NCBI GenBank assembly: GCA_947475445.1
Contig: CANJLC010000015.1
Coordinates: forward strand, 1-43,357
DNA length: 43,357 nt
Direction: 5' to 3'
DNA from: Alphaproteobacteria bacterium
GTDB taxonomy: Bacteria; Pseudomonadota; Alphaproteobacteria; Micropepsales; Micropepsaceae
Position numbers and translations under genes: made by a program. The notes beneath the pieces were generated by a model, which saw only the letters and a program-made list of their open reading frames with translations, did no database searches and was not told the origin of the DNA. This document shows, one piece after another, positions 1 to 7,721 of the stretch; positions within the stretch are counted from its first letter, which is position 1, and each line of letters opens with the position of its first letter.

Positions 1-85
1 CCGCAACCGACCCGCCCTGCGAAAGCACAATCTCCGCCTCCCGCAGCTTGCCAATAACTTCCTCAGGCTGATGCCTGCGTCCCAT
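1..85 (-). CDS. IS3-family transposase OrfA, N-terminal fragment
   Basis: Only the first 28 codons are present (MGRRHQPEEVIGKLREAE...), read from ATG at 85 towards the left edge. The sequence resembles the helix-turn-helix N-terminus of IS3-family OrfA proteins (PEEIIxKLREvE followed by SQGxSVA). OrfA is the DNA-binding half of the transposase and is normally joined to OrfB by programmed frameshifting. A purine-rich GGAGGGAGA lies just upstream as ribosome-binding site. The same peptide is encoded at 43274-43357. Confidence 0.8.
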   Translation of the reverse strand, partial: MGRRHQPEEVIGKLREAEIVLSQGGSVA

Positions 86-148
86 TTCAAATCTCCCTCC
101 AAGGTTCCAATATGATAGTCCCTGGACCACTTGGAAGGGGGCAGATCA
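1..148 (-). mobile_element. IS3-family insertion sequence, one end (partial)
   Basis: This is the terminal part of an insertion sequence that runs off the left edge. Read on the minus strand it begins TGATCTGCCCCC at 148, has a roughly 60-base leader and then the start of orfA at 85. The TG...CA-type terminus and the orfA sequence fit the IS3 family (IS407/ISRj2-like). The reverse complement of 1-147 is base-for-base the same as 43211-43357, so the two edges carry copies in opposite orientation. The target duplication cannot be determined because the other end is missing. Confidence 0.88.
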
Positions 149-232
149 AAGGCTTGGTGCTAGCCGGGTGGGGTTCTTGGGCAACAGCGGCCATCTTATT
201 TTGGCGGCGTGAAATTCCTACTCGCCCCGCGT

Positions 233-256
233 GCTTGTGGACCAGCTTGTGGACCA
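233..256 (+). repeat. Tandem 12-bp direct repeat
   Basis: GCTTGTGGACCA occurs twice head to tail (233-244 and 245-256). Short repeats of this kind beside a tRNA 3' end resemble arm-type binding sites of a tyrosine recombinase. That reading is an inference: no integrase gene is in the window, and the IS lies where one could begin. Confidence 0.5.
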
Positions 257-304
257 CGCGCACAAAACTGGGATTAACGTAATATAATCAATGTATTATG
301 GAGG

Positions 305-319
305 ACTCTCTGTCCGCCA
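305..319 (+). other. tRNA-Ser 3'-end fragment (possible att core)
   Basis: CTCTCTGTCCGCCA at 306-319 matches a tRNA-Ser acceptor 3' strand plus discriminator G and CCA; compare the CTGTCCGCCA end of the intact tRNA-Ser at 24885. It is followed at once by a terminator of the same design as the one after the intact tRNA. No anticodon or D arm lies upstream, so this is a fragment. The same 14 bases recur at 498-511. Confidence 0.5.
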
Positions 320-360
320 ATAAAACAGCCCCCGGTCCAGGGGGCTTTTTTATTGGCGGA
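313..360 (+). terminator. Rho-independent terminator inside a long palindrome
   Basis: AGCCCCC (327-333) and GGGGGCT (340-346) form a GC stem with loop GGTCCA, followed by a T run. The inverted repeat extends outward through AATAAAA/TTTTATT to TCCGCCA/TGGCGGA, with a single mismatch, giving arms of about 21 bp. It could work in both directions. Confidence 0.75.
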
Positions 361-390
361 TCGGAGGGAGGTGGACGGACCCCCGTTCGA

Positions 391-491
391 CAAAATCGGC
401 GACAGCCGATTTTGGGCGCTTGGCGGGCCATCGGCCCGCAGAGCGATCCGAGCGTCAGCGAGGACGAAAACATGCCTTGAGCATGTTTTCG
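391..491. repeat. Three consecutive perfect hairpins
   Basis: There are three perfect inverted repeats: 10-bp arms at 391-400/405-414 (CAAAATCGGC with GCCGATTTTG), 7-bp arms at 423-429/433-439 (GCGGGCC with GGCCCGC), and 11-bp arms at 465-475/481-491 (CGAAAACATGC with GCATGTTTTCG). Read on the minus strand, the block shares CGCTGACGCT...CTGC...GCGCCCAAAATC with 21856-21903. It probably belongs to a dispersed intergenic repeat family. Confidence 0.7.
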
Positions 492-495
492 CAAT

Positions 496-511
496 CCCTC
501 TCTGTCCGCCA
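496..511 (+). other. Second tRNA-Ser 3'-end fragment
   Basis: CCCTCTCTGTCCGCCA continues leftwards as TTCGCAAT, close to a T-loop TTCGAAT with one inserted C. It therefore looks like the T-arm 3' half, acceptor strand and CCA of a tRNA-Ser. It repeats the fragment at 306-319 at a spacing of 192 bases. The best guess is a leftover attachment site or a partial duplication made by an integrative element. Confidence 0.45.
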
Positions 512-670
512 TATCCAATTGAATAGATGAGTCGTTTTAAGGGGTAAGGTTTTCCACCTGCCGCCTTTCCCATTCGCTACCCCTCCTTGATAGCGGGTAT
601 TAGCGGTTTACAGAGCGAAGGTCCGTGCCTGTTTGAAAATGAGAGGGTCAACGCAGCTACTGCCCTTCGG

Positions 671-1720
671 CTATTCGTCCGCGAAATCGCCCTTTCGAAA
701 GATTTCCCAGCTCGCCATGAAGATCGCTGCAATGAGCGGGCCCAAGATGAAGCCGTTCAGGCCGAAGATCCCGATCCCGCCGAAGGTGGAGAGCAGAACG
801 ATGTAATCTGGAAGTTTAGCGGACTTTCCAACCAGAACGGGCCGAAGCAGATTGTCCGACAAGCCGATGACCACAACGCCATAACCCGTCAGGACCAGCC
901 CCTGCCATAGATAGCCGGTTGCAACCAGGTAAAGCGCTACGGGTCCCCACACAATGGCGGCGCCAACGGATGGGAGTAGCGACAGGAATGCCATCACGAC
1001 GGCCCATAGTATGGGGCCCGGGATGCCCAGTGCCCAGAAAGCAAGCCCGCCCAGCATGCCCTGAACGAATGCGACGACCAGGCCCCCTTTCACCGTTGCT
1101 CGAACCACCACCGATATCCTGTCGAGCAACAGCGTCTTGTGTTCCGCACGCAGCGGAACAGCACTTTTCACGCGCTTCACCAAGTCGTCACCGTCACGAA
1201 GAAGGAAAAAGAGCAGGTACAACATCACTGCGACGCCGATGACGAAATCGAATGCGCCCAGCCCTATGCCAAGAGCCCGCGCCGCAATGAGCTGGCTAGC
1301 CTGGGCCAGCGCGGCGGTCAGCTTGGCGCGCGCGGCCGCAAGGTCCGTAAGACCAAAATTGTTCAGGATTTCACGCATCCAGGCGGGCAGCGCATCCAGA
1401 ATGCGCTGGAGGTACAGCACAAAATCGAGCTCGCCAGATTGGAGCATGCGATAGATTTCGGATGCCTGATGGCCCAGCGAGGTGCTGATCAGGATGAGTG
1501 GCACAATCGCAATGACAATTACGAATAGTATTGTAGCAGCTGAAGCAACGCTCCGGCGATGTCCCATTGCCTTTCGGAGGCGCAGGTTCAGAGAATTGAA
1601 AAGGAGCGCGACCACCAATCCCCACAGGATGGCCCCAAAAAAAGGCGCCAGCACCCAGGCGAAAGCGATGGTCGCCAGCAGGACCAGCAAAATAAATGCG
1701 CGGTCTTCAATTTTTTTCAT
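671..1720 (-). CDS. AI-2E/PerM-family inner-membrane transporter
   Basis: The 349-residue polytopic membrane protein matches the AI-2E family transporters (formerly UPF0118) in length and pattern. It has two N-terminal hydrophobic segments (about residues 8-40), another near 60-80, a less hydrophobic central part, and several C-terminal helices including the conserved-looking glycine-rich FGLNGFILGPL stretch near 320. Members export varied small molecules or act as Na+/H+ antiporters, so the substrate is unknown. The ATG at 1720 has AGGAA upstream. It faces away from the DsbA-like gene and appears monocistronic. Confidence 0.88.
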   Translation of the reverse strand: MKKIEDRAFILLVLLATIAFAWVLAPFFGAILWGLVVALLFNSLNLRLRKAMGHRRSVASAATILFVIVIAIVPLILISTSLGHQASEIYRMLQSGELDFVLYLQRILDALPAWMREILNNFGLTDLAAARAKLTAALAQASQLIAARALGIGLGAFDFVIGVAVMLYLLFFLLRDGDDLVKRVKSAVPLRAEHKTLLLDRISVVVRATVKGGLVVAFVQGMLGGLAFWALGIPGPILWAVVMAFLSLLPSVGAAIVWGPVALYLVATGYLWQGLVLTGYGVVVIGLSDNLLRPVLVGKSAKLPDYIVLLSTFGGIGIFGLNGFILGPLIAAIFMASWEIFRKGDFADE

Positions 1721-1839
1721 GCCGGCGGGTTCCTATAACGGCCTGTCAGGTGAGAGCGGCCTGCATACTCTGTGTTGATGCCGCTAATGGTGCAAGCGAA
1801 TCTCGGTCAGATCGGGATAGGGGTTCCGCGAGGATTTCT

Positions 1840-1866
1840 GGTCCCCGGTCTCGGGACCCGTTTTTA
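1840..1866 (+). terminator. Hairpin plus T run upstream of the DsbA-like gene
   Basis: GGTCCC (1840-1845) pairs with GGGACC (1853-1858) around a 7-base loop, followed by CG and five T. No plus-strand gene ends nearby. It is either a stray terminator or part of the 5' leader of the gene at 1947. Confidence 0.4.
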
Positions 1867-1946
1867 CCGTCCGTTTGACCGGCGTTTGGCTTGGCGGCAT
1901 TTTTGCCCTATCAAGAAAATCGAACGAACAGGGGACCGGAAGCGTC

Positions 1947-2627
1947 ATGTCAAAAAAGCAGTTCATTATCCTGGGCGCGGCCCTGCTTTTGCTGCTGGCG
2001 GCCGCCGGCGCCGGCTATTACCTCACGCGCGGCACGCCGGCGGACATGGCTGCCGCGGCAAGCGGCGAACTGCCGCCCGACAGCGTCACGGCGACCGACC
2101 ATGTCATGGGCAGCGCCGATGCGCCGGTGACCATAATCGAATATTTTGCGCAAGCCTGCTCGGTCTGCGCCGCCTTCGATGCGCAGGTCTTCCCGCAGCT
2201 CAAGGCCAAATATATCGATACCGGCAAGGTGCGCTATGTCATGCGCCTGTTCCCGCTTTTCCCGATCGATGCGCCGTCGCACAAGCTGGCCCTGTGCATG
2301 CCCAGGGAATATTTCTTCCAGGCGACCGACCTTCTGTTCCGCAGCCAGCCGCAATGGGATAGCGCCGAATTCCAGGGCGTGGATGCACATGCCGGCCTGC
2401 TGCAGATGGCGCGCGTCATGGGCATGGACGCCGCCAAGGCCGAAGCCTGCATGACCTCGACCGAACATGACGCCGCCATCAACAAGGTCGCGGAAGAAGG
2501 CAATGCGCGCTACCAGATCGAAGGCACGCCCACTTTCGTGATCGATTTCAAGAAATATGACGGCGGCAAAAGCTGGGACGCTATCCAGGTCGCGATCGAT
2601 GCGGCGCTGGCCGCCAAGGGCAAGTAG
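1947..2627 (+). CDS. DsbA/DsbG-like thioredoxin-fold protein with CSVC active site
   Basis: The 226-residue protein has a single N-terminal membrane anchor or uncleaved signal (about residues 5-26), so the catalytic domain should lie in the periplasm. The domain opens with DAPVTIIEYFAQACSVC (redox cysteines C71 and C74) and has the cis-proline loop GTPTF at 193-197, both hallmarks of DsbA-type disulfide oxidoreductases. CSVC is an unusual dipeptide compared with CPHC of DsbA. Two further cysteines lie near 117 and 168. The start at 1947 was chosen because the hydrophobic anchor follows directly and GGGGA lies upstream; an in-frame start at 1875 would add a non-signal tail. Confidence 0.85.
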   Translation: MSKKQFIILGAALLLLLAAAGAGYYLTRGTPADMAAAASGELPPDSVTATDHVMGSADAPVTIIEYFAQACSVCAAFDAQVFPQLKAKYIDTGKVRYVMRLFPLFPIDAPSHKLALCMPREYFFQATDLLFRSQPQWDSAEFQGVDAHAGLLQMARVMGMDAAKAEACMTSTEHDAAINKVAEEGNARYQIEGTPTFVIDFKKYDGGKSWDAIQVAIDAALAAKGK

Positions 2628-2641
2628 GACGTCACCGCCGC

Positions 2642-2839
2642 TCAGCTCATACGGGAATAATCGGAGGCCTGGCTGAAGACGCGGTTCATGCCGCGCCAGA
2701 TTTCCACCATGTCGCCGTCTTTCGCCAGCAGGCGGGCGCGGCAGATGGCGGCATGTTCGCTGACCTGGGGCGTAACCTGTACCAGCGCGTCTTCGCCGCT
2801 GCGGGTGATGCGGATGACATAATCCCTGGATACGCCCAT
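2642..2839 (-). CDS. Small conserved-type hypothetical protein (65 aa)
   Basis: This 65-residue soluble protein is encoded convergently to the DsbA-like gene. It has GGGAGAAA eight bases before its ATG, which supports expression. It has no signal peptide or membrane segment, with mixed charged residues and one cysteine. I do not recognise the family. Its stop is 15 bases from the end of the preceding gene, so a shared termination region is likely. Confidence 0.55.
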   Translation of the reverse strand: MGVSRDYVIRITRSGEDALVQVTPQVSEHAAICRARLLAKDGDMVEIWRGMNRVFSQASDYSRMS

Positions 2840-3224
2840 CTGTTTCTCCCTGTCCCAGTCATTGGGCCACCAGTGAACGGTGCGGCCCTGCCTTGCGTTC
2901 CGGCATAGAGATGCCGCGCGGGGATAAATCGCGCCATGCGGATCAAATACCTGCCGGGGTGGCAGGGAATTACCTGCCCATCAGGGTTTTATACCTATGC
3001 GGCAATAGCCCGGCGGTCCGGATTGATTCACCACTGCCCCCTGCCCTTGTGGGCGGAACGCTCCGGCCCCGTGGCGTACGGAGACCGAACGCTCCGTTGG
3101 CTATCTCGCCGGCGGGGCGTTTTGCTTTTCCGGCCCCTGGGCTGGCCTGCCGGCGCGCAAAAGGTCATATGGCCGAACAATCGCTGGCATGAGATGGTCG
3201 CTGCCCCAACACGCCAGCGGCCCG
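2840..3224. other. Intergenic region of about 385 bp
   Basis: I see no gene here. It holds two copies of GAACGCTCCG (about 3057 and 3087). A weak hairpin in which AACGC (3088-3092) pairs with GCGTT (3117-3121) leads into TTGCTTTT and may be a terminator. The reading frame of the TPR gene stays open upstream to ATG at 3189, so the true start is uncertain. Confidence 0.4.
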
Positions 3225-4880
3225 ATGACTTCAGCACAGGATTTGCAAAAATTGTGGGACCAGGCTGCCGCCCTGCACCAGGGGGGCAGGCTGGCGCAAG
3301 CCGAGCAGCTGTATCTGCAGGTCTTGGCCGCAGAACCGCGCCTGGCGGCAGGCTGGAACGTGCTGGGATCCCTGCGGGCGCAACAGGGCCGCGTTGCCGA
3401 GGCGCTGGCGGATTTCGACAGGGCCGTGGCGCTCAAACCGGCCCATGCGGAGGCCCATGCCAATCGCGCCCATGCCTTGTGGGCCCTGGGCCGGTTGGAG
3501 GAGGCGGTGACGGCCTATGACCGGTCATTGGCGGTCCAGCCTGGCGATCCGCAGCTCTGGAATTATCGCGGCGGCGCCCTGGCCCAGCTGAACCGCCTGG
3601 ACGACGCCCTGGCCAGCTTCGTGCGCGCCGCCGCCCTCAAGCCCGATCATGTCGAGGCGCTGAACAACCAGGGTGTCATCCTGCAGATTCTTCGCCGCTT
3701 CGACGAATCGCTGGCCGTCTTTGATCGCGCGCTGGCGGCAAGGCCCGATCACGCCGAGGCGCTGAACGGCCGCGCCGCCACCCTGTCCGAGATGGAAAAT
3801 TTTGCCGCCGCCCTGGCCAATGTGGAAAAAGCGATCGCGCTGCAGCCCGCCTACACGGAAGCGCATTACAATCACGGCGGCATTCTTGCCGATCTGGGCC
3901 GCTTTGAAGACGCGGTGGCGTCCTATGACCGGGCGCTGGCGCTCAAGCCCGACTATGCCGAGGCGCAATATAACCAGAGCCTGTGCCGGCTGCTGCTGGG
4001 CCAGTTCGAGAAAGGCTGGGCGCAATATGAATGGCGCAAGCGGCGGCGCTTACCCATCACCCTGCGCAACCATCCCCAGCCGCACTGGCTGGGCGAAGAG
4101 GATATTTCCGGCAAGCAGCTGTTTCTGTATTGGGAACAGGGGTTGGGCGACACGATCCAGCTGTGCCGTTACGCCCGGATGGCGGCGGCAAAGGGCGCCA
4201 GGGTCGTGCTGTCGGTGCAAACGCCGCTGGTGGGGCTGCTGCAGCAACTGGGTCCTGAAGTCGAAGTGATCGGCAAGGAGGACACTCCGCACCATTTTGA
4301 TTTTCAGTCCTCATTGATGAGCATGCCACTGGCTTTTGGCGGCGCCATTCCTTCCGCCCCCTATCTCCATCCCGATCCCGAACTCGCGGCGCAATGGGCT
4401 GACCGCCTGCCGCCCAAAACCCGTCCCCGTATCGGGTTGGTGTGGAGCGGCGGGCAAAATCACAGGAATGATCACAACCGTTCCATGCCGTTCGAGACGC
4501 TGGCGCCGCTGCTGGGGCCGCAGGCGGATTGGGTTTGCCTGCAAAAGGAGATTCGCGACATCGACATCGCCGCGGTGCGCCGCCATGGCAAAGTGACTTG
4601 TTTCGGCAACGCGCTGCGGGATTTCCGCGACACCGCCGCCCTGGCCAGCCTGATGGACCTGGTGATCAGCGTCGACACCGCAGTGGCGCACATGACCGGC
4701 GCGCTGGGCCAGCCTGTCTGGATCCTGCTGGCGCAGCGTCCCGACTGGCGCTGGCAATTGGAGCGGGACGACAGCCCCTGGTATCCATCCGCGAGACTGT
4801 TCCGCCAGCAAAGGCGCGGCGACTGGGCCGGCGTGATCGCGCGCCTGCAAACCGAAATCGCGGCCATCGCGCCGGGCTAG
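3225..4880 (+). CDS. TPR protein with C-terminal glycosyltransferase-like (GT9/GT-B) domain
   Basis: The 551-residue protein starts with about seven tetratricopeptide repeats (residues 1-260; repeated A-x-xxxNRAxAL/Y-DRALALKPDxAEA units). The C-terminal domain (about 270-545) contains FLYWEQGLGDTIQ, RIGLVWSGG and SLMDLVISVDTAVAHMTGALG, the pattern of bacterial TPR proteins with a heptosyltransferase (family 9)-like module. No signal peptide is visible, so it should be cytoplasmic. The donor and acceptor are unknown. The N-terminal TPR block closely resembles that of the gene at 5618 (LHQ-GRLA-AE-LYLQ-LAA). The start at 3225 is a judgement; ATG at 3189 is also in frame and neither has a clear ribosome-binding site. 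Confidence 0.82.
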   Translation: MTSAQDLQKLWDQAAALHQGGRLAQAEQLYLQVLAAEPRLAAGWNVLGSLRAQQGRVAEALADFDRAVALKPAHAEAHANRAHALWALGRLEEAVTAYDRSLAVQPGDPQLWNYRGGALAQLNRLDDALASFVRAAALKPDHVEALNNQGVILQILRRFDESLAVFDRALAARPDHAEALNGRAATLSEMENFAAALANVEKAIALQPAYTEAHYNHGGILADLGRFEDAVASYDRALALKPDYAEAQYNQSLCRLLLGQFEKGWAQYEWRKRRRLPITLRNHPQPHWLGEEDISGKQLFLYWEQGLGDTIQLCRYARMAAAKGARVVLSVQTPLVGLLQQLGPEVEVIGKEDTPHHFDFQSSLMSMPLAFGGAIPSAPYLHPDPELAAQWADRLPPKTRPRIGLVWSGGQNHRNDHNRSMPFETLAPLLGPQADWVCLQKEIRDIDIAAVRRHGKVTCFGNALRDFRDTAALASLMDLVISVDTAVAHMTGALGQPVWILLAQRPDWRWQLERDDSPWYPSARLFRQQRRGDWAGVIARLQTEIAAIAPG

Positions 4881-4883
4881 CGA

Positions 4884-5465
4884 TCAATTGCCGGCGGTGA
4901 GGGCGGCGGCGGCCTTGGCGATGTCATAATCCTTCAGCCGGTCGGCGGCAGGCGTGAAGGCCGGCTCCAGCTCGATGGTTTTCTTGTAGTCGAGATAGGC
5001 TTCCTTGTATTTGCCGGTCAGCTGCTCGGCCACGGCACGGTTGTAATAACCGACAAAGGGATAGCTGACGCCAAGTTCGATGCCATGATTGATATCGGCC
5101 ATCGCCTCGTCAAAGCGCTTCTGTGCGATGAAAGCGCCGCCCCGGTCCACATAGGCATCGCCCAGCGTGGGGAATATCCGGATGCCATTGTTGTAATCAT
5201 CCATGGCGGCTTGGATGCGGTTCAGCTGCATCTCCATTGAAGCGCGGTTGACCATGGTGGCGGCGCGGTCGTGCGAGGACAGCATTTCATTATCGAGCGC
5301 CGAATTGCAGGTGCCGATGCCGCCCTTGGGGTCCTTGCCGATCTTGGCGAGGACGAAACAGGTATGCGCCAGTGAATTGCCAACCACGGTGACCACCGCT
5401 TGCGCCGGAGCTGGCAAACCCAGAAGGGCAGCCAGCGCCGCAATTCCCGCCCATCTCCGCGCCAT
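4884..5465 (-). CDS. Exported TPR protein (193 aa)
   Basis: The protein carries a cleavable-type signal peptide (MARRW..., hydrophobic core about 6-17, A-Q-A site near 23) followed by a small domain with two cysteines and three TPR-like units between residues 75 and 180. It is probably periplasmic and binds a partner protein. The start at 5465 is preceded by AGGAGAAAG at ideal distance. It lies between the two large TPR genes in opposite orientation and resembles the exported TPR protein at 7202 in plan. No enzymatic motif is seen. Confidence 0.8.
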   Translation of the reverse strand: MARRWAGIAALAALLGLPAPAQAVVTVVGNSLAHTCFVLAKIGKDPKGGIGTCNSALDNEMLSSHDRAATMVNRASMEMQLNRIQAAMDDYNNGIRIFPTLGDAYVDRGGAFIAQKRFDEAMADINHGIELGVSYPFVGYYNRAVAEQLTGKYKEAYLDYKKTIELEPAFTPAADRLKDYDIAKAAAALTAGN

Positions 5466-5617
5466 GCTTTCTCCTGGCCAAGCTGCCGCCAATGATAATC
5501 CCGCGCCCCCTATTTTGGTAGGCTATTTCCCCGTTGCACCGGGCACCGGCATGGCCGATTGTCCCGGCAGCGCGGGCTGAAGCTGTCAGCGCCCTGAAGG
5601 ACCAGCCGGACGCGCGC

Positions 5618-7114
5618 ATGACCCCGCAACTTCTGTTCAACCAGGCAGTTTCCCTGCACCAGCAAGGCCGGCTGGCGGATGCCGAACCGCTTTATCTGCA
5701 GCTGCTGGCCGCCGCGCCTGACGTTTTCCAGGGCCATTATCTTTTTGCCATCCTGCGCTTCCAGCAGCAGCGCAGCGCGGAGGCGCTGCGCGCGTTGGAA
5801 ACGGCGCTGAAAATCAATCCCGACGCCCCCGAGGCACTCAATCTGCATGGCGTCCTGCTGCAGGCCGGCGGGCGGCGCGAAGAGGCGCTCGCCAGTTTCA
5901 CCAGGGCCTTCGCCCTGAAGCCGGATTTTGCCGAAGCCAGCTACAACAAGGGCATCGCCCTGGCCGAACTGAAACGCCATGCCGAGGCGGTACTGGCCTT
6001 CGACCAGGCGCTGGCGCTTGCCCCCAATGCGGAAGTCTTCAACAGCCGTGGCTCGACTTTGCGAACCCTAAAGCGCTTTGGCCCGGCGCTGGAAAGTTTT
6101 GATGCCGCGCTGGCGCTGGCGCCCGATCACGTGGAAGCCCTGACCAATCGCGCCAGCCTGCTGCTGCGCCTGGCCCGCTTCGATGAAGCCGCGCCGGACC
6201 TTGGGCGCGCGCTGGCGCTGCGTCCGGACGATCCGGGCGCGCTGGCGATGCACGGGCGCCTGCTGTGCGAAACAGGCCGCGTGGCGGAAGGCTTTGCTGT
6301 GCTTCGCCGGCACGCCGAACTGGTGCATGGCGCCGATCCCGGCACGCGGGACGGCGATCCGGAGCATAAGCGCACTCACGACGCCGAACAGCGCGCCCAC
6401 CTGGCAGCGCAGGGCGTGACGCCGGGCTTCCACCTGGGGGACGGCGCAAGGCTTGCGGGCGCTGCCATCAGTCCCGCCAATGCGCAGGATATTGACGCGC
6501 AATGGCTGTCAAACAAGCCGCAGCTGGTGGTGATCGACAATTTGCTGACGCCACAAGCGCTGGAAAAACTGCAACGCTATTGCCGCGATTCCACCATCTG
6601 GCGCGATGCCTACAAGAACGGCTATCTGGGCGCAATGCCGGAATATGGCCTGGCCGCGCCGCTGCTGGCGCAGATCGCCGATGAATTGCGCCAGACTTTC
6701 CCGGCGGTGTTCGGCGACCACCAGCTGCAGCTGCTGTGGGGATTCAAATATGATGGAAGCCTTGGCGGGGTCGGCATCCATGCCGACCAGGCGGCGGTCA
6801 ATGTGAATATCTGGATCACGCCGGACGAGGCCAATACCAATCCGGACAATGGCGGGCTGATCGTCTGGGACGCCAGCGCGCCGCTGGACTGGGAATTCAG
6901 CCAGTATAATGGCTGTAACGACGACGCGGTGCGCGATTTCCTGGCCAAGGCCGGCGCCAAAGCCACCGTGGTGCCCTATCGCGCCAACCGGGCGGTGATT
7001 TTCGATTCCGACCTGTTCCACGAAACCGACAACATCGAATTCAGGCCCGGTTACGAGAACCGCCGCATCGGCATTACCCTGCTGTATGGCCGGCGCTCCG
7101 CCAGCGGCAATTGA
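5618..7114 (+). CDS. TPR protein with C-terminal 2OG-Fe(II) oxygenase-like domain
   Basis: The 498-residue protein has about six TPR units (1-230), a linker (230-310) and a double-stranded beta-helix oxygenase-like domain. The probable iron ligands are H388 and D390 (GIHADQ) and H468 (DLFHETDN). R482 or R483 (YENRRIGITLLYG) is placed to bind 2-oxoglutarate. This is the HxD...H...R arrangement of Fe(II)/2OG hydroxylases. No signal peptide is seen. The TPR block looks paralogous to that of the gene at 3225, which suggests related clients receiving different modifications. The substrate is unknown. The start at 5618 was preferred because it matches the paralogue; the frame stays open upstream to TTG at 5534. 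Confidence 0.8.
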   Translation: MTPQLLFNQAVSLHQQGRLADAEPLYLQLLAAAPDVFQGHYLFAILRFQQQRSAEALRALETALKINPDAPEALNLHGVLLQAGGRREEALASFTRAFALKPDFAEASYNKGIALAELKRHAEAVLAFDQALALAPNAEVFNSRGSTLRTLKRFGPALESFDAALALAPDHVEALTNRASLLLRLARFDEAAPDLGRALALRPDDPGALAMHGRLLCETGRVAEGFAVLRRHAELVHGADPGTRDGDPEHKRTHDAEQRAHLAAQGVTPGFHLGDGARLAGAAISPANAQDIDAQWLSNKPQLVVIDNLLTPQALEKLQRYCRDSTIWRDAYKNGYLGAMPEYGLAAPLLAQIADELRQTFPAVFGDHQLQLLWGFKYDGSLGGVGIHADQAAVNVNIWITPDEANTNPDNGGLIVWDASAPLDWEFSQYNGCNDDAVRDFLAKAGAKATVVPYRANRAVIFDSDLFHETDNIEFRPGYENRRIGITLLYGRRSASGN

Positions 7115-7201
7115 ATCCCTCGAAGATGAACGGCGCCGCCAACCCGCCTTGTGCGCAGCTATTGAGGCGACGAAAGGGCGCGCGCATGCTTAAATGGGGC
7201 A

Positions 7202-7717
7202 ATGAACGGCCTGAGAAAATTGTTGCCCGCGTTGATGCTGGCGGCCCTGTGCCCGCCGGCACGGGCCGACTATATCGGTGACCAGGTGGCGCTTTGCGAG
7301 GCGCCACTGACGCCGGAAAATCGCCAGGGCGTGATCGCTGCCTGCAGCGCGGTGGTGCTGTTCGGGGAATTGCCGGGCGATATCCAGCTACCGGCTTTCG
7401 TCCATCGCGGCAATGCCTATGCCCTGGGCGCGGATTTTCCCCACGCCCTGGTGGACTACGCCATCGCCATGGACATTGATGCCCGCAATCCGGATCCCCT
7501 GGTGGCCCGCGGCATCACCCTCCTGAAACAGAAGAAATTCCAGGACGCCTGGAATGATTTCGACGCCGCCATCGCACTGGCGCCGCGTGATGCCGTCGCG
7601 CTGTACGGCCGCGGCCTTGCAGCGCAGAAACTGGGGAAAGACGGAAGCGCCGATCTGGCGGCGGCAACGGCGCTGGATCCGGGCCTGGCGCGTTTCTACG
7701 ACGATTACGGCCTGTAA
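7202..7717 (+). CDS. Exported TPR protein (171 aa)
   Basis: The signal peptide (residues 1-22, ending ARA-DYIG) precedes a small domain with two cysteines and about three TPR units (65-165). GGGGCA lies just before the ATG. It is similar in plan to the exported protein at 4884-5465: signal peptide, Cys pair, then TPRs. It is likely a periplasmic protein-interaction module with no catalytic motif. It ends 4 bases from the convergent peptidase gene. Confidence 0.8.
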   Translation: MNGLRKLLPALMLAALCPPARADYIGDQVALCEAPLTPENRQGVIAACSAVVLFGELPGDIQLPAFVHRGNAYALGADFPHALVDYAIAMDIDARNPDPLVARGITLLKQKKFQDAWNDFDAAIALAPRDAVALYGRGLAAQKLGKDGSADLAAATALDPGLARFYDDYGL

Positions 7718-7721
7718 CCAC

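Larger units (their letters stand above)
149..670. other. Intergenic region, probable relic of a tRNA-Ser integration site
   Basis: No convincing protein gene lies between the IS end and the permease stop at 671. The region holds tandem 12-mers at 233-256, tRNA-Ser 3'-end-like fragments at 305-319 and 496-511, a terminator at 313-360 and three hairpins at 391-491. Open frames here on either strand are short, cross the hairpins and look non-coding. Confidence 0.5.
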
